DNA from: JANMES01 sp038329865 | GTDB taxonomy: Bacteria; Planctomycetota; Phycisphaerae; Tepidisphaerales; Tepidisphaeraceae | NCBI GenBank assembly: GCA_038329865.1 | Contig: JBBQNK010000020.1 | Span: 17,063 to 81,062, forward strand | Length of the DNA: 64,000 nt | Reading direction: 5' to 3' | Part shown: positions 33,843 to 42,050 of the stretch, piece after piece | Layout: every line of letters starts with the position of its first letter | Numbering within the stretch: the first letter of the stretch is position 1 | The notes under the pieces: generated by a model | The model's input: only the letters and a program-made list of their open reading frames with translations | What the model was told of the DNA's origin: nothing | Databases searched by the model: none | Made by a program: the position numbers and the translations under genes

Positions 33843-35825
33843 ATGACGACCGCCACGGTTGACACAGGCTCAACTCCATCCAAGCCCATCCCGCCTTCCG
33901 CGCCCAATTCCAACGGCCAAGCAAAACACTGGACCACCGCCGATTCCGCGAAGCTCTACGGCATCGCGAACTGGGGCCAGGGGTATTTCTCCGTCAACCC
34001 GGAAGGCCACGTCGCCGTCCATCCGACGCAGATCGCCGATAAGTGCATCGACCTGAAAACACTCGTCGACGAACTCCGCGAGCGCGACATTCAACTGCCG
34101 GCCCTCATCCGCTTCACCGATATTCTCAAGCACCGCGTCGGCAAACTGCACGACGCGTTCGCGACTGCAATCCGCGAGAACGAATACCGCGGTCGATACC
34201 GCTGCGTCTACCCGATCAAGGTCAACCAGCAGCGCCACGTGGTGGAAGAAATCCACAGCTTCGGCAAGCCGTTCGGTTTCGGACTTGAAGCGGGCAGCAA
34301 GCCGGAACTCTTGGCCGTCATGGCGATTGTGGATGACAACGATACGCCGATCGTCTGCAACGGTTTTAAGGATGACGAGTTCATCGAGGCCGTCATCCTC
34401 GCGACCAAGATCGGGCGGAACGTCATCCCGGTCGTGGAAAAATTCAGCGATCTGGAATTGATCGTGAAATATTCCAAGCTGCACAATGTCACGCCGAGCA
34501 TCGGCGTGCGCGTGAAGCTCGCCGCCCGCGGCGCCGGCCGATGGGAGCAATCCGGAGGCGTGCGATCGAAGTTCGGGCTCTTCATTTCAGAAGTCATCGA
34601 CGCACTGGAATACCTCCGCAAGGAAGGAATGGGCGACTGCCTCAACCTCCTGCACTTCCATCTCGGCAGCCAGATCAACAACATTCGCAACATCAAAAGC
34701 GCGATCATCGAACTCGTTCGCGTCTACACCGAACTGCAACGCCTCGGCGCCGGTCTGACGATGATCGACGTCGGCGGCGGCCTCGGCGTGGATTACGACG
34801 GCTCGAAAACTAACTTCGAATCCTCCATCAACTACGGCCTGCAGGAATACGCCAACGACGTGGTCTTCCATGTCAAGGAAATCTGCGACCAGGCCGGCGT
34901 GGAGCACCCGACGATTCTCTCCGAGTCCGGCCGGGCGATGGTGGCGTATCACAGCGTGTTGGTGTTCAACATCATCGGCTGGAGCGGTTTCGCGCGGTTC
35001 AATCTGCCGGACTCACTGACGGCTGCGGAACGCGCCGACTTGCCCGCGCCGGTGATGAATCTCTTCGACACCTTCCGCGAAGTAAACACAAGCAACTTCA
35101 CCGAGTGCTACCATGACGCGCAGCTGGCTAAAGAAGCCGTGCTGAATCTGTTCAACCTCGGCTACTGCTCGCTCGAGCACCGCAGCCTGGCCGAGCGATT
35201 GTTCTTCGGCATCTGCAGCAAGATCCTGCAGATCGTCCGCAAGTTGGAGTACGTTCCGGAAGAATTCGAGTCGCTGGAACTCACGCTCTCCGACACGTAT
35301 TTCTGCAACTTCAGCATTTTCCAATCGATGCCCGACAGCTGGGCCATCGATCAGCTGTTCCCAATCATGCCGATCCATCGGCTGAACGAAGAGCCCCTCT
35401 GCCGCGGAATACTTGCCGACATCACCTGCGACTCCGACGGCAAGGTCGATCACTTCATCGACCGCCGCGACGTGAAGAGCGTGCTTGAACTTCACGACTA
35501 CAAGGGAGAAGACTACTGCGTCGCTGCGTTCTTAGTGGGCGCGTACCAGGAAATCCTCGGCGATCTCCACAACCTGCTCGGCGACACCAACGCCGTTCAC
35601 GTCACCGTCGACGACAACGGCCACTGCTCCATCGACGAGGTGATCGAAGGCGATACCGTCCGCGAAGTGCTGCAATACGTGCAGTTCTCCGCCGACGAAT
35701 TGCTGCGATCGATGCGGAAGACCGTGGAGAAGGCCGTGCGCGATGGAAAGATCAGCATCGACGAATCGCGCGTGCTGCTGAAGTTTTATGAGTCGGGGCT
35801 TGAAGGGTATACGTATCTGGAATGA
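33843..35825 (+). CDS. speA: Biosynthetic arginine decarboxylase
   Basis: SpeA is a PLP fold-III enzyme that turns arginine into agmatine, the first step of this putrescine route. The 660-residue length matches the family. K126 in CVYPIKVNQQRHVVEEI is the expected PLP lysine. GFGLEAGSKPELLAVMA, FHLGSQINNIRNIKSAI, DVGGGLGVDYDGS and ILSESGRAMVAYH are typical. The N-terminal 30 residues are low-complexity Pro/Ser/Thr. The ATG at 33843 follows GAGG at about 10 nt. The upstream gap holds a palindrome and a TTGACT-like motif. Confidence 0.96.
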   Translation: MTTATVDTGSTPSKPIPPSAPNSNGQAKHWTTADSAKLYGIANWGQGYFSVNPEGHVAVHPTQIADKCIDLKTLVDELRERDIQLPALIRFTDILKHRVGKLHDAFATAIRENEYRGRYRCVYPIKVNQQRHVVEEIHSFGKPFGFGLEAGSKPELLAVMAIVDDNDTPIVCNGFKDDEFIEAVILATKIGRNVIPVVEKFSDLELIVKYSKLHNVTPSIGVRVKLAARGAGRWEQSGGVRSKFGLFISEVIDALEYLRKEGMGDCLNLLHFHLGSQINNIRNIKSAIIELVRVYTELQRLGAGLTMIDVGGGLGVDYDGSKTNFESSINYGLQEYANDVVFHVKEICDQAGVEHPTILSESGRAMVAYHSVLVFNIIGWSGFARFNLPDSLTAAERADLPAPVMNLFDTFREVNTSNFTECYHDAQLAKEAVLNLFNLGYCSLEHRSLAERLFFGICSKILQIVRKLEYVPEEFESLELTLSDTYFCNFSIFQSMPDSWAIDQLFPIMPIHRLNEEPLCRGILADITCDSDGKVDHFIDRRDVKSVLELHDYKGEDYCVAAFLVGAYQEILGDLHNLLGDTNAVHVTVDDNGHCSIDEVIEGDTVREVLQYVQFSADELLRSMRKTVEKAVRDGKISIDESRVLLKFYESGLEGYTYLE

Positions 35826-36358
35826 TTGCGCGGTACTCGCGGCCCGACGACGCTACTACTTTCCGCATTTTTAACTTTTGCAATTTGCATTCTGCATTTT
35901 GCCTTTCTCCAGCCCCTCGCCTTCATTTTTTCTCTTTCCACACAGGCTGATATTGCTAACTCCCGGCCCGGCCATCGCTTCGGCCTAAATGACTGGGTGC
36001 GGAAAAGTACAAAAAGGGACGGAAAGGGACGTTTAGGTACGGAGAGGGACGGGTTACATCTCGCCACCTATTCGATTGTCAAAGAACGCCCGCCCTTCTC
36101 TCGCCGAAGTCCGGAGGGAGAGGAACCGAACGCGACTTCGCTCGCGCAAAATCGCCCTTACATCTATACGTCGGCGGAACCGAAAAGTCGGCCAAATTCC
36201 GCGATTTTTCGGCCGATTTTGCACATTTTTGCAATCTCCGGCCGGGCCGGGAGTTGGGCCGTGACGTGGAGACAGAAATGCCTTTTTCCCCGGGGAAATT
36301 AGACATGGCTATTCATCAAACACCGGCTATCGTCCTGTTATCTGGAAGGAGGACTTCG
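35826..36358. other. Gene-free region of 533 bp
   Basis: No frame here has convincing coding character. It contains a single unpaired arm of the TGCATTCTGCATT heptamer repeat (about 35862-35905) and short GGGACGG-like direct repeats (about 36010-36050). Promoter elements for the following immunity-like gene are likely but not recognised. Confidence 0.5.
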
Positions 36359-36877
36359 ATGCGTGACAAGCGATTCGTCGCGGCCCATCGCGGTGGGCCG
36401 TTGGTTCTCGCAAAGCATCGGCTCCTCGCGGCATGGGCCGCTGATTGTGCGGAACATCTGCTGCCCCTGTTTGAACGTCGCAGTTCAGATGGTCGGCCGC
36501 GACAGGCGATCGAGATCGGCCGGGCGTGGGCTCGCGGCGAGATCAAGACAGGTGTTGCCCAGCGAGCGGCAGTCGCCGCACACGCCGCCGCGCGAGAGAC
36601 GACCGACCCGGCCGCCGTCGCCGTCGCGCGAGCGGCGGGCCACGCCGTCGCAACCGCCCACTTCGCCGATCACTGCCTCGGACCGGTGATCTACGGTGCA
36701 AAGGCAGTAGAGGCAGCAGGCGGGTCTGCCGACGAGGAGCGGGCCTGGCAACTTGCTCGCCTGCCCGACGAATTGCGGACGCTGGTACTCTCCGCGCTCG
36801 AGCAACGCCAAACCGGAGCGCGGTCCCACCCGCCGGATAGCCACGCAGTTACCGGCCGGGCGGAACGTTCGTTGTGA
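36359..36877 (+). CDS. Putative immunity protein (Imm-5-like)
   Basis: This 172-residue protein opens RDKRFVAAHRGGPLVLAKHR, followed by LLAAWAADCAEHLLPLFE and RPRQAIEIGRAWARGE, an arrangement seen in proteins annotated as putative immunity proteins (Imm-5-like). It is all-helical and Ala-rich (AARETTDPAAVAVARAAGHAVATAHFADH). The ATG at 36359 is fixed by AAGGAGG with 6-nt spacing. No toxin or polymorphic-toxin gene lies next to it, so it is an orphan. Calling it an immunity protein rests on family naming rather than a tested function. Confidence 0.7.
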   Translation: MRDKRFVAAHRGGPLVLAKHRLLAAWAADCAEHLLPLFERRSSDGRPRQAIEIGRAWARGEIKTGVAQRAAVAAHAAARETTDPAAVAVARAAGHAVATAHFADHCLGPVIYGAKAVEAAGGSADEERAWQLARLPDELRTLVLSALEQRQTGARSHPPDSHAVTGRAERSL

Positions 36878-37372
36878 TTTCAAATCAGCTCAACTCGCGA
36901 CCGGCCGTTCTTGCTCTCATTCCAGAAGTTTCATACCGACTTTTTTTTTACCGAACATCAAGTCAGAATATCTGGAATGCAAGTGATTTTCTTTGACCGA
37001 CAAATTGAGCATGGGTAAGTTGTTAGAGCTAAAACGGGGGCGGGGAGTATTTCCTTGCTATATGACCCGTGCGACAGATATTATTGGTTCTGTTGCACTA
37101 ACTTTTTTGTTCATTGAATTAAATGAGAAAAAGACATGCCAACGACGGTTGACACCTTTGGTACGCTGCTCGCCGCGCCGCGCGCAGAACGGGTACGCTG
37201 CTGCGGACGTCGCGTCGAGCAGCGTACCGGCCCGTTGGCTTCTCTGGTGCTGGGGAATTTTTTGAAGAAAGTGCAACAGAACCCGCCGCTGCTCTGGATC
37301 GTGGCCGCCGCAGCGTGACCTGGGAATCCAAAGCCATTGCCGCGCGGCCCCGACCAGAGAACGGCATTCGTT
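36878..37372. other. AT-rich, gene-poor region
   Basis: No convincing gene lies here. The left part (to about 37140) is clearly richer in A+T than the surroundings. The right part holds the IS6-like inverted-repeat element at 37086-37283. Confidence 0.5.
37086..37283. mobile_element. 198-bp element with IS6-family-like terminal inverted repeats
   Basis: GGTTCTGTTGCACT at 37086-37099 is repeated inverted at 37270-37283. It resembles the GGTTCTGTTGCAAAG ends of IS6-family elements such as IS257. There is no transposase inside, only a 13-bp internal inverted repeat (GGTACGCTGCTCG, 37160/37216). The flanking 8-mers differ, so there is no target duplication. It is probably a non-autonomous derivative or a decayed remnant. 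Confidence 0.5.
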
Positions 37373-37608
37373 ATGCTGCTCCCGGGAAACAATAAGCAGG
37401 TCGAAGAGTTGAAACAGATGATGCAGCGAGTGGGAACTCGCCGCCTGTTCTTCTGGTTTTCGTATTCAACCTACCAGTCGCAATCGCCCTCTCATTGTTA
37501 CCGCTCACAATTAACGAAGTGATTCGAGGGGCGATCGCGGTCTTGGCCTTTGCGATCAGCCAAACCTTCTTCTACTTTAAGATCCGTTCGTTGGCCCGCC
37601 AGCAATAG
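37373..37608 (+). pseudogene. Frameshifted small membrane-protein gene
   Basis: One frame opens MLLPGNNKQVEELKQMMQRV, then GTRRLFF. A second frame continues VLLVFVFNLPVAIALSLLPL, TINEVIRGAIAVLAFAISQT and FFYFKIRSLARQQ before a stop at 37606. Together they read like one small protein with an amphipathic N terminus and two TM helices, separated by a probable 1-nt deletion near 37450. No homologue was confirmed, so the call rests on how naturally the two pieces join. Confidence 0.4.
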
Positions 37609-37628
37609 CTGCACAACGTTGGTCCGTT

Positions 37629-37946
37629 ATGCCCACCTGGAAACGCACAATTCCGCTACGACCTATCGCGGTTTGTCTCACGATTCTCTTCGTGCTGCTA
37701 TTCGTTATGCCCTTCGTCCTTCATGGGCGGATGCCGCGTGATCCGGTTGAACCGCAGAAGATCACATATGGGGCGGCCGCGTTCCTTGGCCTGTTTGCCA
37801 TTGCTGCGTTCGGCGTAGGGATGCTCTCGTTGCTTGCCGCGATCTTCGCATTCGTCAAGCGCGATCGAGTCGCGCTTGCTATGGCCCTACCAGCGCCTTG
37901 CATAGCTTTGATTGCGCTGGCCCTGCTCTGGCTTGATGGAATGTAG
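37629..37946 (+). CDS. Small three-helix membrane protein (unknown function)
   Basis: This 105-residue protein has three hydrophobic helices (AVCLTILFVLLFVMPFVLHG; AAFLGLFAIAAFGVGMLSLL; LAMALPAPCIALIALALLWL) with short basic loops. It starts 20 nt after the frameshifted gene. No function or family was recognised. Confidence 0.58.
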   Translation: MPTWKRTIPLRPIAVCLTILFVLLFVMPFVLHGRMPRDPVEPQKITYGAAAFLGLFAIAAFGVGMLSLLAAIFAFVKRDRVALAMALPAPCIALIALALLWLDGM

Positions 37947-38036
37947 GCCGTCCGGCGGTGGGCATAACCCACGGATGCACTGGACCGAGCCGGCGGGATG
38001 AGCTTTTTCATAGTCCTTCAGCCCGCCGCGCTTACG

Positions 38037-38453
38037 CTAAATACTCCGATTCCAATCCGGCGGCAGCAGCAAAATGGGGATTTTCGTGTTCTTGATCATT
38101 TCCACCGGCACGTTGCCGGCTAGCAATCTGGCGAAGACATTCTTGCCGGTCATGCCAAGCACGATCATGCTCACTTCATGCTCGGTGGCGGTGTTGAGGA
38201 CGGCGCGGGCGATGTCGTCGGAGAACATCAGGAGCGTTTGCACGGCCACGCTGTTTTTTTCCAGGTGACCTCGCATGTAACTGATGGCGGCTTCGCCGTC
38301 GGCCTGTTCCTGGTCGCGCATCTGGCCGCCGCTGGGGCGCGAGACGTGGACGACCAGCACCTCGGCGCTCATGCGCTTGGCGAGATCGGTGATACATTCC
38401 ACGATTTTCTGGGCGGCCCAAGGGCTGCTCACGGCTACGAGAAGTCGAGTCAT
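38037..38453 (-). CDS. Universal stress protein (UspA family)
   Basis: This 138-residue single-domain Usp has the usual N terminus (RLLVAVSSPWAAQKIVECI) and an ATP-binding pattern GMTGKNVFARLLAGN, matching G-x2-G-x9-G but with Asn where Ser/Thr is usual. Residues VSMIVLGMTG and IPILLLPP close the fold. Usp proteins respond to stress and may bind ATP. Its ATG lies one base after the rdgB stop codon, so the two are probably co-expressed. Confidence 0.88.
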   Translation of the reverse strand: MTRLLVAVSSPWAAQKIVECITDLAKRMSAEVLVVHVSRPSGGQMRDQEQADGEAAISYMRGHLEKNSVAVQTLLMFSDDIARAVLNTATEHEVSMIVLGMTGKNVFARLLAGNVPVEMIKNTKIPILLLPPDWNRSI

Positions 38454-38454
38454 T

Positions 38455-39369
38455 TCAGGGTGTCCTTGGTGTTGACTTTAGGTTCATTGTCGCGGGACGC
38501 GAGGACTGATTTTGCTCGCGGCCTGACTGCGCAGCGGCCGTCTTTTGAAAAAAACTCGCCCCGCTGGTTGTGGGAACATTGGTTGAGCGACTCGTGAACA
38601 GTTCGGTCTCATCGATTATTTTTCGCAGCTGCTTCATCGCCTTCCCGCGATGGCTGATGGCGTGCTTCTCCGCGGGCGAAAGCTCGGCCGTCGTGCGGCT
38701 CATCTCGGGGATGAAGAAGAGCGGATCGTACCCGAAGCCGTTGCTGCCGCGCGGGGAACGGAGGAGGCGGCCTTCCACGCTGTCTCGCGCGGTGAGCACC
38801 ACTCGCCCCTGCGGGTCGGCCAGTGCCAGCACGCAGACGAACCGGGCGGTGCGATCAGCGTCGGCGACGTTCTCAAGCTGCTTGAGGAGCAGCGCGTTGT
38901 TGGCCTGATCGGGGCTCGACTCGGCTCGCCCAAGGTGGCTCGACTCTGCTCGGGCCTGATCGGCATCGACGGGTACTGGGTTAGCTTGTTCCAAACGCCG
39001 GTCGCTGTGCGACCGCATTCCGGAATCCGGTCGCACGGCGACCGGCGTGGATTTTAGACTAAGCAATTGTCCGTCGGCGTCGTGCAGTTTCGCCCAGCGA
39101 GCGCTTTTAACGCCGGGGGATTTATCGAGCGCGTCGACTTCAAGCCCGCTGTCGTCCGCCAGCGCCCAGCACTTGGCGGCGGCGGCGTAGTGGGTCGCTT
39201 TGAGGCAGACGTTGGCGAGAAAAGTCGCGCCAGTTTCTTCGGGCTCGGCGATGGTTCCGTGGATCGCACCGGCGGCGGTCAGGTCCGCGCACTCCATGCC
39301 GGAGCCTCCGAGCATTTCGGCGAATTCGCGAGCCTTTCCTGCGTTGCCGGTGGCGATCAGCAGTTTCAT
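38455..39369 (-). CDS. rdgB: RdgB/HAM1 non-canonical purine NTP pyrophosphatase with internal insertion
   Basis: RdgB removes ITP, dITP and XTP from the nucleotide pool. The family motifs are ATGNAGKAREF (N terminus), LADDSGLEVDAL, GFGYDPLFF and SHRGKAM. The protein has 304 residues against about 200 normally. Residues about 102-155 are an insertion between VKSARWAKLHDADG and ANNALLLKQL. They include an 18-codon palindrome (108-125) and a repeated RAESS segment. About 50 extra residues also follow the usual C terminus (after LRKIIDE). Catalytic motifs are intact, so activity is possible. The start overlaps the upstream lipoprotein gene by ATGA. Confidence 0.9.
   Translation of the reverse strand: MKLLIATGNAGKAREFAEMLGGSGMECADLTAAGAIHGTIAEPEETGATFLANVCLKATHYAAAAKCWALADDSGLEVDALDKSPGVKSARWAKLHDADGQLLSLKSTPVAVRPDSGMRSHSDRRLEQANPVPVDADQARAESSHLGRAESSPDQANNALLLKQLENVADADRTARFVCVLALADPQGRVVLTARDSVEGRLLRSPRGSNGFGYDPLFFIPEMSRTTAELSPAEKHAISHRGKAMKQLRKIIDETELFTSRSTNVPTTSGASFFQKTAAAQSGREQNQSSRPATMNLKSTPRTP
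38995..39048. repeat. 54-bp palindrome inserted in frame within rdgB
   Basis: ACGCCGGTCGC and GTGCGACCG arms meet at a central ATTCCGGAAT, giving about 27-bp arms with two mismatched positions. It is exactly 18 codons long and encodes TPVAVRPDSGMRSHSDRR without a stop. Next to it, GCCTGATCGG occurs twice, 51 bp (17 codons) apart, at 38903 and 38954. Confidence 0.85.
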
Positions 39370-40487
39370 CGCCCACCCCGGTCGATCGTCCGGAGTTGCC
39401 CGCCGAGTTGTCCGGCGTTGGTGTCGAGCGGGGTCATGCCGGTGTCGATGATCGGGTCGCGCTGGGAGCTTCCGAGCAGGCCGCCCGGCTCGTCGCGCGG
39501 GATGAAGATCACCAGCGACGGTTCGGGCAGGTTCACCGTGCCGCTGCCGTCCTTCAACTTGTGGGGATGGTAGATGTCATTCCCGTTCACGGCGCGCGTG
39601 GGGTATTTCGCCATCGCGTCGAGTAGCGTTGGATCGACCGGAACGTAAGTCAGTTCCACAGGCCGCACCAGGTGGCCGGAGGCATCTCGCATGCCTTCCT
39701 TGATGTTCTGGCTGTCCATCATCCCCGGCGGCATGACCACCGGGCGGTCATCGCTCGCGCCGCGATCCGGCATCCGCTCCGACACCGCCGATTGCGGCCA
39801 CGCGCCGATGCAGACCGAGCTTACCGTCTTTCCGTGGAAGAAATAGACGTCCTTCACACCGGCCTCACGTGCTAAGCGCACGGCGTTCACCGCGCCTTGC
39901 TTTCGGTCGGGGCTGTCCATGTAGACTCCGATCTCCAGCGACCAGAATGCCTTGGTCGGGTCGCCGTCGGGCTTGTTGCGGTCGACGTTGCGAAGGTCCC
40001 ACTCAGCCGGCGCCGGCGGGTCGGCAGGTTCGAGCGGGGCCATCCCGGCGATCGGGAAAATCCGATCGCCCACGGCGTTTTCGTACGACCGCAGCTTCGC
40101 CAGGTCGGCCTGGGCTCGCTTGCCTTCACGAGAGTCCTTGCTCTCCTCAGCCCGCGGGTCGATCGACTTGTAGAACCCGAAGTACAGCGTGCTCACGTCG
40201 TCTTCATGAACCAGGTAGAAACCTTTCAGCCCGGTGAGTGCGATGATCTGCTGTTTGTAAACCTTGGCGTGCTCAACGTGGCCGGTGCCCTTGATCTGCG
40301 TGCAGACGATGGTCCATCGCGCGTCGGGCGGCGGGATCGCTCCATCGTTTGCCGCCGCCGCTGTTCCAGCGGCCGGTGGTAGCGCGCCGGAGCCAGTGGC
40401 CGAAGCGCCCGTCGTACCCGGCGGTCCACCGCAGCCGGCTAACAACAGAAATCCGCTCACGATCATGCTTACTGCGACCCATTTCAT
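39366..40487 (-). CDS. Lipoprotein of unknown function
   Basis: The protein has 373 residues and a lipoprotein signal, MKWVAVSMIVSGFLLLAGC, whose Cys would be lipidated. The ATG at 40487 has GGAG 6 nt upstream; ATGs at 40493, 40499 and 40508 are also possible. The mature part begins with a Gly/Ala/Pro linker, then RWTIVCTQIKGTGHVEHAKV and a HEDDVSTLYFGFYKSIDP segment that recur in form at WSLEIGVYMDSPDRKQ and VKDVYFFHGKTVSSVCIGAW, suggesting a repeated SPOR-like alpha/beta unit. No enzyme motif was recognised. It overlaps rdgB by ATGA. Confidence 0.75.
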   Translation of the reverse strand: MKWVAVSMIVSGFLLLAGCGGPPGTTGASATGSGALPPAAGTAAAANDGAIPPPDARWTIVCTQIKGTGHVEHAKVYKQQIIALTGLKGFYLVHEDDVSTLYFGFYKSIDPRAEESKDSREGKRAQADLAKLRSYENAVGDRIFPIAGMAPLEPADPPAPAEWDLRNVDRNKPDGDPTKAFWSLEIGVYMDSPDRKQGAVNAVRLAREAGVKDVYFFHGKTVSSVCIGAWPQSAVSERMPDRGASDDRPVVMPPGMMDSQNIKEGMRDASGHLVRPVELTYVPVDPTLLDAMAKYPTRAVNGNDIYHPHKLKDGSGTVNLPEPSLVIFIPRDEPGGLLGSSQRDPIIDTGMTPLDTNAGQLGGQLRTIDRGGR

Positions 40488-40809
40488 AGCCATCTCCATC
40501 CGGACCATCATACCCGCGCCGCCAAATTTCCCGCCAGCCGGGGCGGGTCTGATAGCCTGATTATCGGCCGTTGGCATGATATCCCACCACGGCCGGGGCG
40601 TCGCCGGAGCGTCCTTTGTTCCTGACGCAACATTTACCGGTAAATTGCCCGTTTCGGCAACCGTTCGGACCCGCCAAATTCGCTCACAAGTCGGTTTTTG
40701 CGAGGGAGAGACCATTTGAGGAAGGAATTTCTTCACCACCGCCAGAGCCCGCTCCGCGATACTTTGCCCGCCGCCCACGATAGAATGCCGCCAACGAAAG
40801 GCCCATCCC

Positions 40810-41049
40810 ATGTCCCCCTCGCTCAAGTTCTTGATGGCGGCGCTGCTCTGCGTGGCCGCCCTTGGTTGCGAATCACCGGCCGGGCAACCGCCGGCGTCAG
40901 CGAACGGACGCTACCTCTTTTCGCACGATTCCCGCGACGTCTTCATCACCGACACCGCCACCGGCACGGTCTGGTACCGATCCCTCGCCCCGCGCGATGA
41001 CAAGTGGAATGCGATGGGCTCGCCAATCAGTCCGACGACGAAGCCGTAA
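40810..41049 (+). CDS. Small lipoprotein
   Basis: This 79-residue protein has the lipoprotein signal MSPSLKFLMAALLCVAALGC. The short mature part (NGRYLFSHDSRDVFITDTATGTVWYRSL) resembles a single beta-propeller-like blade or WD-type strand set. No function is known. It diverges from the lipoprotein gene at 39.4-40.5 kb. Confidence 0.7.
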   Translation: MSPSLKFLMAALLCVAALGCESPAGQPPASANGRYLFSHDSRDVFITDTATGTVWYRSLAPRDDKWNAMGSPISPTTKP

Positions 41050-41074
41050 CCTGTGTCAATTAAGTTTTTCCGCA

Positions 41075-41329
41075 ATGAAGCGCCGCATCACCGTTCGATT
41101 CCCTGCCGATCGCGATAACGATTATTACTTTCGAGTTTACAACTGGGCCGACGAGCTATGGGGGCCGATCATCACTGACGGCCTTGGCACGCTTGGTGAT
41201 ATTGATCGCGTCCGCGACCTGTTCTGGATCGACGTTTCTAAGCCGCGCGATTTGCCGGCAGTCTTGCGGATCATAAAAAAAACTTTGCACAAACACGGTT
41301 TCGACGGCGATTACGTGATTGAAAAATAA
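41075..41329 (+). CDS. Small conserved-looking hypothetical protein
   Basis: The predicted protein has 84 residues (MKRRITVRFPADRDNDYYFR...). It is soluble, with mixed charge and a C-terminal basic helix (DLPAVLRIIKKTLHKHGFDG). Its composition is protein-like, and it lies directly behind the small lipoprotein gene and ends one base before the convergent GNAT gene. No family was recognised. Confidence 0.55.
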   Translation: MKRRITVRFPADRDNDYYFRVYNWADELWGPIITDGLGTLGDIDRVRDLFWIDVSKPRDLPAVLRIIKKTLHKHGFDGDYVIEK

Positions 41330-41791
41330 TCAACGCGGGCCATCAGAGACTCGCAACGTCTTCGTCATCCGCACGTGCGGCCCTGCCGTGGGGATCAGAA
41401 ACTCTTCCGACACCACCGCCCATCCCATCGACAAATAAAACGGCACGGCCGGCACGCGGGCGTTGCACCAGAGCTGGTTTGTCATCGCGCGTTCGAGGAG
41501 TCGCTGCTCGGCGAAGATCAGCATCGCCCTGCCGACGCCTTTTCGGCGTGAGGTTGCGCTTGTCGCCATGCCGCGGAGTTGGTACGCCGGTTTTTCCTGC
41601 CAGGTGTTGAGATGAAAGCTCGCGCACCCGACGACTTCGTCACCAATCACGGCCGCGACGTGCAGCGAGTCGGGCCGCTCGTCGCCGGGGAAGATCGCCT
41701 CCTCGCGCGGCAGACCGGCGCGGAGAATCGCGTGGCGGAGATCAACGAGTCTGTCGGCGGAGGTTTCGAGAACGGTAATGTCGGCGCTCAT
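41330..41791 (-). CDS. GNAT family N-acetyltransferase
   Basis: This 153-residue protein fits the GNAT fold. The acetyl-CoA-binding motif A is LRGMATSATSRRKGVGRAML, with strand beta-4 before it (GCASFHLNTWQEKPAYQLRG) and AVPFYLSMGWAVV near the C terminus. Acceptor specificity is not predictable. It diverges from the transhydrogenase gene with a CACAGAG palindrome between. Confidence 0.87.
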   Translation of the reverse strand: MSADITVLETSADRLVDLRHAILRAGLPREEAIFPGDERPDSLHVAAVIGDEVVGCASFHLNTWQEKPAYQLRGMATSATSRRKGVGRAMLIFAEQRLLERAMTNQLWCNARVPAVPFYLSMGWAVVSEEFLIPTAGPHVRMTKTLRVSDGPR

Positions 41792-41836
41792 GCGTTCATC
41801 TTAACGGGACGCAGCGAAATTCCGATGCGCAGAAAA

Positions 41837-41943
41837 ATGAACACAAAGACACAGAGACACGGAGAAGAAAAACTCAAAGCTATCTATTCTTTGTCTTCCT
41901 CTATTCCTTCTCTCCTCTGTGTCTCTGTGCCTCTGTGTTCATT
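41837..41943. repeat. CACAGAG-family palindrome
   Basis: ATGAACACAAAGACACAGAG pairs with CTGTGTCTCTGTGCCTCTGT and GTTCAT. It lies between divergent genes and is one of the longer copies, with a roughly 45-nt loop. Confidence 0.85.
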
Positions 41944-42050
41944 TTCTCTTCTCTTTAGTTTCCTATATTCAGATTCCACTAACCGGTAGCATCCCACGCC
42001 CAAACCCACTACCATACCCCGCGAACCAACCCAACAGGGCTTTTTTAACG

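Noticed and set aside
36254..36358. Longer N terminus for the immunity-like protein
   Set aside because: The AAGGAGG site and family N terminus point to ATG 36359.
36993..37265. 90-residue frame in the AT-rich region
   Set aside because: It crosses the inverted-repeat end of the IS6-like element and lacks protein-like composition.
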